Assembly: GCA_937926875.1 (NCBI GenBank)
Contig: CALBAX010000130.1
Coordinates: 1-22,786, forward strand
Direction of reading: 5' to 3'
Source: an uncultured Desulfovibrio sp.
Lineage (GTDB): Bacteria; Desulfobacterota; Desulfovibrionia; Desulfovibrionales; Desulfovibrionaceae
Length of the DNA: 22,786 nt
Below, one piece after another: positions 16,704 to 22,786 of the stretch. The translations under genes were made by a program, and so were the position numbers. The first letter of the stretch is position 1. The number at the start of each line of letters is the position of its first letter. The notes under the pieces are model-generated. The model had not been told where the DNA came from. It searched no databases and worked only from the letters and a program-made list of their open reading frames with translations.

Positions 16704-16934
16704 GGCAGGAGACGGCCCCGGCTTTCGCGGGCCGGTACGGCACCTGCCGTGGCTCTTTGTCCGGCGCGGCCGGGCGAAGAAAGACGGCGCTCACCATGTT
16801 TCAGGAAAGATCCCGGCAGGGCAGGGGAGGCCCCGGCAGTGCATGACGGCTGCTTGCCGGACGCCCCTCGCCCCGCCACAGATGCTGACATCAACTTCCG
16901 GGACAGCGCATCGCCCCGGACCAAGGAGAAGACC

Positions 16935-17318
16935 ATGAGCAATCCCGAAGACCTCCTGTACAGTGCGTCCCACGAATGGGCCAAAGTCAACGGTGAAGAA
17001 GCTGTCCTCGGCATCACCCATTTCGCCCAGGAATCCCTGGGGGACATCACCTATGTGGACATGCCCGCCGAAGGTGACGAACTGACCGCCGGCAGCGAGT
17101 TCGGCGCCGTGGAGTCCGTGAAGGCGGCCAGCGACCTGATCTCGCCCGTCAGCGGCACGGTGGTGGCCGTGAACACCGAGCTGGAGAACGCTCCTGAAGT
17201 CATGAACAGCGACCCCTACGGCGCCGGCTGGATCGTGCGCGTGAAGCTTTCCGCCCAGCCCGAAGGCCTGATGGATGCCGCGGCCTACGAAGAACACTGC
17301 AAGAACGAGCAGCACTAG
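16935..17318 (+). CDS. gcvH: Glycine cleavage system H protein
   Basis: The lipoyl carrier that shuttles the aminomethyl group among the P, T and L proteins. The 127 residues match the family (about 125-130). Seen: SASHEWAKVNG (10-20), TSPAQ-like GITHFAQESLGDITYVDMP (26-44), and the lipoyl lysine Lys63 in FGAVESVKAASDLISPVSG (56-74). NSDPYGAGWIVRVK lies near residues 92-106. I chose the ATG at 16935 with AAGGAG 7 bases upstream; the longer open frame upstream has no family similarity. lplA in the same operon can attach its cofactor. A terminator-like hairpin just after the stop could raise GcvH output relative to the P subunits. Confidence 0.97.
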   Translation: MSNPEDLLYSASHEWAKVNGEEAVLGITHFAQESLGDITYVDMPAEGDELTAGSEFGAVESVKAASDLISPVSGTVVAVNTELENAPEVMNSDPYGAGWIVRVKLSAQPEGLMDAAAYEEHCKNEQH

Positions 17319-17326
17319 TCCGTGGA

Positions 17327-17358
17327 GCGGCAGGGCCCCGTGTCCTGCCGCCTTTTTT
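17327..17358 (+). terminator. Terminator-like hairpin between gcvH and gcvPA
   Basis: GCGGCAGG (17327-17334) pairs perfectly with CCTGCCGC (17344-17351) around a 9-base loop, then C and six T (17353-17358). It starts 8 bases after the gcvH stop and ends 38 bases before gcvPA. No clear new promoter is seen between them, so partial read-through (attenuation) is the likely role. Confidence 0.75.
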
Positions 17359-17396
17359 CCACCAGCACGGCAGCCTTCGCTGCAAGGAGCTCCCTT

Positions 17397-18728
17397 ATGC
17401 CATTCATTCCCCATACGCCGGACGAAGTGCAGGAAATGCTCTCCGTCGTGGGTGTGCGCAACCTTGATGACCTTTTTGCGGACATCCCGCCTGAAATGCG
17501 CCCCAAACATTTCGATTTGCCCAAGGGGCAGAGCGAATTCGCCGTGTGCCGCTACTTCGAGGACCTGGCCGCCGCCAACGTCTCGCCTGCCGTCTCCTTC
17601 CTGGGCGCGGGCTTCTACGCCCATTACGTGCCCCGCGCCGTGGACGCCCTTTCCGGCCGCAGCGAGTTCTACACCTCCTACACGCCCTATCAGGCCGAAT
17701 GCTCGCAGGGCACCCTGCAGGCCATCTTCGAATACCAGACCGCGGTGAGCCGTCTGCTGGACATGGATTGCGCCAATGCCTCCGTTTATGACGGCGGCAC
17801 GGCCCTGTTCGAGGCCTGCATGATGGCCGTGCGCGCCACCCGCCGCAAAAAGCTGGTGGTGGACCAGTGCATCAACCCCGTCTGGCGGGCCATGCTGGAG
17901 ACCTACTCCTCCAGCCTGGACATCACCCTGGTGACCGTGCCCCACAAGGACGGCCTGAGCGACAAGGAAGGGCTCAAGGCCGCCGTGGACGCCACCTGCG
18001 CCGCCGTGCTGGTGCAGAATCCCAACTTCTTCGGCGCGGTGGCCGACTTCAGCGAGCTCTTCGCCCATGCCCGCGCCTGCAAGGCCCTGGGCGTCATCTC
18101 CGTCTATCCGGTCATGCAGTCCGTGCTCAAGACCCCCGGCGAGATGGGCGCCGACATCGCCGTGGCCGAAGGCCAGAGCCTGGGCCAGCCCCTGAGCTTC
18201 GGCGGCCCCTATCTGGGCATCATGACCTGCCGCAAGGAGCATATCCGCCAGTTCCCCGGCCGTATCGTGGGCCGCACCACGGATCTGGAAGGCCGCACCG
18301 GCTATGTGCTCACCCTGCAGGCCCGCGAGCAGCACATCCGTCGCGCCAAGGCCACGTCCAACATCTGCTCCAACCAGTCCCTGTGCGCCCTGCGCGCGCT
18401 CATGTATCTTTCGCTGGTGGGGCCGGACGGCCTGGCCCGCGTGGCCGAACACGGCATGGCCCTGGCCCGCTACGCGGTGGAAAAACTCACGACCCTGCCC
18501 GGTGTCTCCCTGCTCAATGACGCCCCCTTCGGCAACGAAGTGGCCCTGCGCCTGCCGCGTCCCGCCGAGGAGGTGGTACAGGCCCTGCTGCGCCAGGGCG
18601 TGGCCGCCGGTTATCCTGTGGGCCGTGCCTATGCGGGCATGGATGATGTGCTCTTGCTGGCCTGCACCGAATGCAACTCGCGTGCGCAGGTGGATGCCAT
18701 GGTCGAAAAGCTGGGAGGTCTGCTGTGA
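17397..18728 (+). CDS. gcvPA: Glycine dehydrogenase (decarboxylating) subunit 1
   Basis: The N-terminal half of the two-subunit P protein, which with GcvPB decarboxylates glycine on PLP and passes the aminomethyl group to lipoyl-GcvH. The 443 residues fit the subunit (about 440-450). Seen: MPFIPHTPDEVQEML at the N-terminus, FLGAGFYAHYVPRAVD at about 66-81, FYTSYTPYQAECSQGTLQAIFEYQ at about 90-113, YDGGTALFEA and QSLGQPLSFGGPYLGIM. GRIVGRT and a NICSNQSLCALRA segment follow, all conserved in this subunit, which lacks the PLP lysine. AAGGAG lies 8 bases before the ATG. The stop overlaps the gcvPB GTG by 4 bases (GTGA), giving coupled translation and equal amounts of both subunits. Confidence 0.96.
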   Translation: MPFIPHTPDEVQEMLSVVGVRNLDDLFADIPPEMRPKHFDLPKGQSEFAVCRYFEDLAAANVSPAVSFLGAGFYAHYVPRAVDALSGRSEFYTSYTPYQAECSQGTLQAIFEYQTAVSRLLDMDCANASVYDGGTALFEACMMAVRATRRKKLVVDQCINPVWRAMLETYSSSLDITLVTVPHKDGLSDKEGLKAAVDATCAAVLVQNPNFFGAVADFSELFAHARACKALGVISVYPVMQSVLKTPGEMGADIAVAEGQSLGQPLSFGGPYLGIMTCRKEHIRQFPGRIVGRTTDLEGRTGYVLTLQAREQHIRRAKATSNICSNQSLCALRALMYLSLVGPDGLARVAEHGMALARYAVEKLTTLPGVSLLNDAPFGNEVALRLPRPAEEVVQALLRQGVAAGYPVGRAYAGMDDVLLLACTECNSRAQVDAMVEKLGGLL

Positions 18729-20176
18729 AAACCATTTTTGCCGAATCCGTAGAAGGCCGCCGCGCCTCCGGCCTGGCCCTGCCCGTGGACGACGACGCGC
18801 CCCGCGCCGCGCAGATGCTGCCCGAAGCCCTGCTGCGCAAAGCCGCGCCGCGTCTGCCCCAGTGCTCCGAACTGGACGTGGTGCGCCACTTCACCAACCT
18901 GTCCAAGCTCAACTACAGTGTGGACGCCAATTTCTATCCCCTTGGCTCCTGCACCATGAAGTACAACCCCAAGTTCACGGAATACGTGGCTTCGCTGGCG
19001 GGCTTTGCCCGCATGCACCCCCTGCTGGCCCAGCTCTCCGGCGAACTGGCCCAGGGCGCCCTGCAATGCCTGTATGACGCCGAACAGTGGCTGTGCGAGG
19101 TCACGGGCATGAAGGCCTTCACCTTCCAGCCCATGGCCGGGGCCAATGGCGAATACACCGGCGTCAAGCTCATCGCCGCCTACCACAAGGCCAAGGGCCG
19201 CGACCGCACCAAGATGCTCATTCCCGACTCGGCCCACGGCACCAACCCTGCCTCGGCCGTGCTGGCGGGTTTCGAGATCGTCAACGTGCCCTCGCGCGAC
19301 GGCATGGTGGACCCCGCCGCCCTGGAAGAGGCCATGGCCAAATATCCCGGCCAGGTGGCCGGCCTGATGATGACCAACCCCAACACCCTGGGCCTGCTGG
19401 AGCTGCATCTGCCGCGCATCGTGGAAGTGCTGCGCCGCGAGGATGCCCTGCTGTACTATGACGGTGCCAACATGAACGCCATCCTGGGCAAGATGCGTGT
19501 GGGCGACGTGGGCTTCGACGTGGTGCACCTCAACGTCCACAAGACCCTGGGCACGCCCCACGGCGGCGGCGGCCCCGGCTGCGGTCCCGTGGGCGTGGGC
19601 GAGCGCCTGCTGCCCTTCCTGCCCGCGCCGCGTGTGCGCAAGGCCGAAGACGGCAGTTATGCCCTGGACTACGACCTGCCGCAGAGCATCGGCCACATCG
19701 GCCCCTTCTATGGCAGCTTTGCCGTGGTGCTGAAGGCCCTGGCCTACATGATGCGCCTGGGCGCCGAGGGCCTGACCCGTGCGGCCGAGTTCGCCAGCCT
19801 CAATGCCAATTATCTGCGCAAGAAGCTGGAAGGCGTGCTGGACGTGCCCTTCGACCGCATCTGCGCCCACGAGTTCGTGGCCTCCGCGCCCGAAGGCCTG
19901 CGTGCCCTGGACATCGCCAAGGCCCTGCTGGACCGCGGTTTCCATGCGCCCACGGTCTACTTCCCGCTCATCGTCCATGAATGCCTCATGGCCGAGCCCA
20001 CGGAGACGGAGAGCAAGCAGACCCTCGATGCCTACATCGAGGCCCTGCGCGAGATCGTGGCCCTGGGCAAGTCCGATCCCCAGCAGCTGCTGGATGCCCC
20101 GGTGAAGATGCCCGTGCGCCGTCTGGACGAGACCGCGGCAGCGCGCCACATGATCCTTACGGAAGATATGGGATAG
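18725..20176 (+). CDS. gcvPB: Glycine dehydrogenase (decarboxylating) subunit 2
   Basis: The PLP-bearing half of the split P protein. The 483 residues fit the family (about 480-490). Seen: LPQCSELDVVRHFTNLS near residue 42, NFYPLGSCTMKYNPK at about 72-86, the glycine-binding FQPMAGANGEYTG and PDSAHGTNPASA. PLP Lys273 lies in HLNVHKTLGTPHGGGGPG, and QSIGHIGPFYGSF follows. The start is GTG at 18725, with GGGAGG 7 bases upstream and the preceding stop codon overlapped by 4 bases. It is the last gene of the operon: a strong terminator follows at 20236. The L protein gene, often next to these genes in relatives, is absent here. Confidence 0.96.
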   Translation: MKTIFAESVEGRRASGLALPVDDDAPRAAQMLPEALLRKAAPRLPQCSELDVVRHFTNLSKLNYSVDANFYPLGSCTMKYNPKFTEYVASLAGFARMHPLLAQLSGELAQGALQCLYDAEQWLCEVTGMKAFTFQPMAGANGEYTGVKLIAAYHKAKGRDRTKMLIPDSAHGTNPASAVLAGFEIVNVPSRDGMVDPAALEEAMAKYPGQVAGLMMTNPNTLGLLELHLPRIVEVLRREDALLYYDGANMNAILGKMRVGDVGFDVVHLNVHKTLGTPHGGGGPGCGPVGVGERLLPFLPAPRVRKAEDGSYALDYDLPQSIGHIGPFYGSFAVVLKALAYMMRLGAEGLTRAAEFASLNANYLRKKLEGVLDVPFDRICAHEFVASAPEGLRALDIAKALLDRGFHAPTVYFPLIVHECLMAEPTETESKQTLDAYIEALREIVALGKSDPQQLLDAPVKMPVRRLDETAAARHMILTEDMG

Positions 20177-20235
20177 CAGGCAGGGCGCCATGTCCTCCGG
20201 TCACGGAGCGGCGTCCCGCGTGTCATGCCTTCGTC

Positions 20236-20265
20236 ACGGCGGCCCTTCGGGCCGCCGTTGTTTTT
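20236..20265 (+). terminator. Rho-independent terminator after gcvPB
   Basis: ACGGCGGCCC (20236-20245) pairs perfectly with GGGCCGCCGT (20249-20258) around the loop TTC, then TGTTTTT. It lies 59 bases after the gcvPB stop and should end the lplA-gcv transcript. Confidence 0.9.
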
Positions 20266-20284
20266 GGGGATGAGGAGCAGGGGA

Positions 20285-20393
20285 CGAGAGGGGAAGGGGC
20301 GTTTTTTGTAAAAACTGCCCCTTCCCCTCTCGAGCTCTCCCCAACCCCGAAAAAACTTTTGTTCGGGGCTGGCCGTCAGTCCCCGTCGTTGAC
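20285..20393 (+). repeat. Intergenic repeat element, copy 1 (forward)
   Basis: It begins with a perfect 16-bp inverted repeat (CGAGAGGGGAAGGGGC at 20285-20300, its complement at 20317-20332) around a T/A-rich loop. A 7-bp hairpin follows (CCCCGAA 20345-20351 and TTCGGGG 20362-20368), and the element ends with GTCCCCGTCGTTGAC (20379-20393). The same order of parts appears, inverted, at 20661-20760. The 16-bp hairpin has no T-run after it. Confidence 0.55.
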
Positions 20394-20570
20394 CGGCAGT
20401 TGCTGGCGATCTTTCATGACCGGGAAGAGGAAGAAGGGCGGCGGAGGTCCCTGTACCCCTGGGGTCAGGAGCAGGCATGGCGGCTGCCGTGGGATGGGCG
20501 TGAACAGCAGGCAGGGAAAGAGATGCAGGGAGAAAGGGGGATAGGCTCTGGAGGACGATGATAAAGGGGG

Positions 20571-20602
20571 ACGGCAGGCCCTCTCGGCCGTAGTCCTGCC
20601 GT
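20571..20602. repeat. 8-bp inverted repeat
   Basis: ACGGCAGG (20571-20578) and CCTGCCGT (20595-20602) are perfect inverted copies 16 bases apart, between the two intergenic repeat copies. There is no T-run and no gene nearby. Confidence 0.45.
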
Positions 20603-20660
20603 TACATATCGTTACGTGACTTTTTCTCCGTTTGCAGATGACGATGGTGATGTCGTTTCT

Positions 20661-20760
20661 GTCAGCGACGGGGACGTCCCGTACCGTCCAGAGAAAAAGT
20701 TTTTGGGAGAGGAGGGGATGCAAGGGAGAGGACCTTTTTTCAGAAAGCTCTTTCCTCCTC
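20661..20760 (-). repeat. Intergenic repeat element, copy 2 (inverted)
   Basis: Read on the minus strand: a purine-rich arm with an A/T-rich centre and a pyrimidine arm, then CTCTCCCAAAAACTTTTTC, and finally GTCCCCGTCGCTGAC (plus 20661-20675). The last part matches copy 1 at 14 of 15 positions. The hairpin arms have decayed compared with copy 1. About 270 bases of unremarkable DNA separate the copies. Confidence 0.5.
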
Positions 20761-20787
20761 GTGCGCGCTCTGCACCTCTCCGGGCAC

Positions 20788-20816
20788 TTGCCACTTTATT
20801 TTTGAGAATATATCCT
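20788..20816 (+). promoter_or_regulatory. Probable sigma70-type promoter of the EVE-domain gene
   Basis: A -35 TTGCCA (20788-20793), a 17-bp spacer and a -10 TATCCT (20811-20816) lie just before the Shine-Dalgarno. That gives a leader of only about 10-12 bases after the expected start of transcription, which barely covers the AAGGAG; the true start may be slightly upstream. Confidence 0.45.
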
Positions 20817-20833
20817 GATAAAAAGGAGACATC

Positions 20834-21295
20834 ATGAACTACTGGTTGTTCAAGAGCGAGCCGGGCTGTTACTCCTGGCAGGATCTGGAGACAGCGCCCG
20901 GACAGGTCACTTCCTGGGATGGCGTGCGCAACTATCAGGCCCGCAACTTTATGAAGGCCATGAAAAAAGGCGACCTGGGCTTTTTCTACCACAGCGGTGC
21001 GGCCCCATCCATCGTGGGCGTGGTGGAGGTAGTGCGCGAGGCGTACCCCGACCATACGGCCCAGGACCCCGAGAACGATCATTTCGATCCCCGCGCCACG
21101 CCGGAAAAGCCCATCTGGGAGATGGTGGACGTGCGCCTGCACAAGGCCCTGCCTGCCCTGAGCCGCAAGGAACTGTCCGCGCATGCCGCCCTGGCCGGCA
21201 TGGAGCTCATGCGCCGGGGCAGCCGGCTTTCCGTCCAACCTGTGAGTGCGGAAGAGTTTGAATATATTATGCATTTGGCGAATGAGAAAAAATAG
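20834..21295 (+). CDS. EVE domain-containing protein
   Basis: A single-domain EVE (PUA-like fold) protein related to eukaryotic THYN1. Members are thought to bind modified bases in DNA or RNA, but the role in bacteria is mostly unproven. The 153 residues are typical. Seen: MNYWLFKSEP (1-10), the family signature with Lys7-Ser8-Glu9-Pro10; WDGVRNYQARNFM (28-40); MKKGDLGFFYHSG (42-54); IVGVVEVVREAYPDHTA (60-76); and WEMVDVRL near residue 95. AAGGAG lies 7 bases upstream of the ATG. It appears monocistronic, between two long intergenic stretches. No restriction or phage-defence gene adjoins it, so a defence role is not indicated by context. Confidence 0.93.
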   Translation: MNYWLFKSEPGCYSWQDLETAPGQVTSWDGVRNYQARNFMKAMKKGDLGFFYHSGAAPSIVGVVEVVREAYPDHTAQDPENDHFDPRATPEKPIWEMVDVRLHKALPALSRKELSAHAALAGMELMRRGSRLSVQPVSAEEFEYIMHLANEKK

Positions 21296-21593
21296 ACAAT
21301 CTCAAGGGCCGTATGGGGCACGAGAAAAGTGTTACCGGGAGATCATGGGCAGGATATGGAAAAATTTTTTGTTTTGATTCCTTATCTGAAAGATAGGTGT
21401 CTAAAAAATAAACTGTAATATTGTGCAAAATGCAGAGCATATTGCATGTCTATTCTTTCTTTTTTTAGTGGATGTTCTTTGAAAAAAAGCGATCATATCA
21501 TCTGTGTTGCCGTATTTTTTGTACATTTTTCCTTAATAAAAGAATAAGAAAAGTTTTAAGATTTATTTTATAAAATATTTTTAAAAATATAAG

Positions 21594-21614
21594 AAAAAGG
21601 GGAGTCCCTTTTTT
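21594..21614. terminator. Symmetric terminator-like hairpin in AT-rich island
   Basis: AAAAAGGG (21594-21601) pairs perfectly with CCCTTTTT (21606-21613) around GAGT. The A-run on one side and the T-run on the other would let it act in both directions. It lies 300 bases after the EVE-domain gene stop and 200 before glcD. Confidence 0.45.
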
Positions 21615-21707
21615 CTTTGCAACATCAGGTTAGGGAGCAGTTTTACCTTTTCAAAAAAAGAAATTCTTGCTAAAAAAATTCATTCGGCCCGGATCAACCT
21701 ATCCTTC

Positions 21708-21736
21708 AGAGCAGGTCTTGCTGCGTGCTCTTTTTT
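21708..21736 (+). terminator. Possible attenuator hairpin in the glcD leader
   Basis: AGAGCA (21708-21713) pairs with TGCTCT (21726-21731) around a 12-base loop, running into six T (21731-21736). It lies 80 bases ahead of the glcD start. The short stem makes it weak; it could be a leader attenuator. Confidence 0.35.
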
Positions 21737-21816
21737 CGTGTTCCGGGTAGATCGCGTGCAGGCCCGGTCGGGAGCCCGGGTTGATGAGCATATTTCATGA
21801 GTAACAGGAGGCCCTT

Positions 21817-22786
21817 ATGGCAAGCCAGGCGCTTATCAAAGAATTTGAAGATCTCCTCGGCAAGGAAAACGTGTTCAGCTCCGAAGCTGACCGCCAGAGT
21901 TATTCCTATGATTCCGCGGTGCTGCCCCCCGTGGTGCCCGCTTTCGCGCTGCGTCCCACCACCACCGAGCAGCTCGGCATCTGTGTGAAGAAACTCTATG
22001 ATTACGGCATTCCCATGACCGTGCGCGGTGCCGGCACCAACCTGTCCGGTGGCACCATCCCGGACAGCAAGGAAAGCGTGGTCATCCTGACCAACGGCCT
22101 GAACCGCATCCTTGAGATCAACTCCGACGACCTGTACGCCGTGGTGGAACCCGGCGTGGTCACGGCCACTTTCGCTGCCGAGGTTGCCAAGAAGAACCTG
22201 TTCTATCCCCCGGATCCGGGTTCCCAGGCCGTGTCCACCCTGGCCGGCAACATCGCCGAGAACGCCGGTGGTCTGCGCGGCCTGAAATACGGCGTCACCA
22301 AGGACTACCTGATGGGCCTGGAATTCTTTGACGCCACCGGCGAGCTGGTCAAGAGCGGTTCCCGCACCGTCAAATGCGTCACCGGCTACAACCTGGCCGG
22401 CATGATGCTGCAGTCCGAAGGCACCCTGGGCATCATCTCCCAGGCCGTGCTCAAGCTGGTGCCCCCGCCGCAGGCCTCCAAGGCCCTGATGGCCGTGTTC
22501 GACGACATGCAGAAGGCCGCCGAAGCCGTGGCCGGCATCATCGCCGCCCACGTGGTGCCCTGTACGCTGGAATTCCTCGACAACAACACCATCGTGCGCG
22601 TGGACGACTACACCAAGGCCGGCCTGCCCCGCGACGCCGCGGCCATCCTGCTCATCGAAGTGGACGGCCATCCCGCCCAGGTGGCTGACGAAGCCGTGGT
22701 CGTGGAACGCGTGCTGCAGCAGACCGGTGCCGTGGCCGTGCATGTGGCCAAGGACGCTGCCGAAAAGTTCAAGCTGTGGGAAGCCC
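21817..22786 (+). CDS. glcD: FAD-binding oxidase GlcD/D-lactate dehydrogenase type (partial, 3' end outside window)
   Basis: A flavoenzyme of the GlcD/Dld group that oxidises D-lactate or glycolate; in sulfate reducers such enzymes feed electrons from lactate into respiration. The first 323 codons are present and the frame is open to the window edge; full-length relatives have about 460 residues. Seen: the PCMH-type FAD domain with LRPTTTEQL at about 47-55, TVRGAGTNLSGGTIP (68-82) and YPPDPGSQAVSTLAGNIAENAGGLRGLKYGVT (about 129-160). TGYNLAGMMLQSEGTLGII follows (about 189-207), then the start of the FAD-oxidase C-terminal domain. AGGAGG lies 6 bases upstream of the ATG. Whether the substrate is D-lactate or glycolate cannot be decided here; genes to the right would help. 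Confidence 0.9.
   Translation, partial: MASQALIKEFEDLLGKENVFSSEADRQSYSYDSAVLPPVVPAFALRPTTTEQLGICVKKLYDYGIPMTVRGAGTNLSGGTIPDSKESVVILTNGLNRILEINSDDLYAVVEPGVVTATFAAEVAKKNLFYPPDPGSQAVSTLAGNIAENAGGLRGLKYGVTKDYLMGLEFFDATGELVKSGSRTVKCVTGYNLAGMMLQSEGTLGIISQAVLKLVPPPQASKALMAVFDDMQKAAEAVAGIIAAHVVPCTLEFLDNNTIVRVDDYTKAGLPRDAAAILLIEVDGHPAQVADEAVVVERVLQQTGAVAVHVAKDAAEKFKLWEA

Larger units (their letters stand above)
21296..21816. other. AT-rich non-coding island upstream of glcD
   Basis: 520 bases without a credible gene. From about 21350 to 21680 the composition shifts sharply to A+T, unlike the rest of the window. It contains two adjoining perfect palindromes (TATTTTATAAAATA at 21564-21577 and ATATTTTTAAAAATAT at 21575-21590) and a terminator-like hairpin at 21594-21614. 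A second, weaker hairpin with a T-run lies at 21708-21736. Many promoter-like A/T words occur, but none pairs a good -35 with a good -10, and I see no sigma54-type GG-N10-GC pair. Regulation of glcD from here is likely but not resolved. Confidence 0.6.

Noticed and set aside
21472..21573. 33-residue open frame in the AT-rich island
   Set aside because: No Shine-Dalgarno, composition follows the A/T-rich DNA and the sequence resembles no family.

Overview
The window is high-GC, densely coded bacterial chromosome. The gene set and the split glycine decarboxylase (gcvPA/gcvPB) next to a GlcD-type lactate/glycolate dehydrogenase suggest a sulfate-reducing deltaproteobacterium close to Desulfovibrio. 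That placement is inferred from protein character and gene content, not from a database search. I see no mobile element, CRISPR array, tRNA or rRNA. Nearly everything is core metabolism or housekeeping.

Layout. (1) 1-4439, minus strand: ilvE, dnaX, ybaB, recR, read leftward from an ilvE promoter near 4411-4439 to a strong terminator at 370-405. A terminator-like hairpin between ilvE and dnaX ends its T-run one base before the dnaX start codon. (2) 4774-6582: an orphan hydantoinase/oxoprolinase-family protein with its own promoter. (3) 6845-8427: trmL (tRNA wobble methyltransferase) with a terminator, then a TauE/SafE-type membrane exporter. (4) 8557-12337: an RND efflux permease overlapping a YkgJ-type cysteine-cluster protein gene. 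(5) 12439-13797: ribBA (riboflavin) as a self-contained unit with promoter and a perfect 14-bp-stem terminator. (6) 13798-14397: a gene-poor stretch, partly AT-rich, with two further terminator-like hairpins and a possible small RNA. (7) 14398-20265: lplA-gcvT-gcvH-gcvPA-gcvPB, a glycine cleavage operon led by the lipoate ligase that can charge GcvH. Its promoter carries a perfect 9+2+9 palindrome, and a terminator-like hairpin sits between gcvH and gcvPA. (8) 20266-20787: intergenic DNA with two related, inverted, degenerate repeat copies of about 100 bp. (9) 20834-21295: an EVE-domain protein. (10) 21296-21816: a strongly AT-rich non-coding island, followed by glcD, which runs off the right edge.

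How the genes work together. Lipoate ligase, T, H and both halves of P give most of the glycine cleavage system. The L protein (dihydrolipoyl dehydrogenase) is not in the window and must come from elsewhere. In Desulfovibrio desulfuricans the same proteins have been described as running in reverse in the reductive glycine pathway. dnaX-ybaB-recR is a widely conserved replication/repair cluster. No wholly new system is evident. The best leads are regulatory: the palindrome at the lplA promoter, the hairpin inside the gcv operon, the dnaX start without a visible Shine-Dalgarno, the inverted intergenic repeats and the AT-rich island before glcD.
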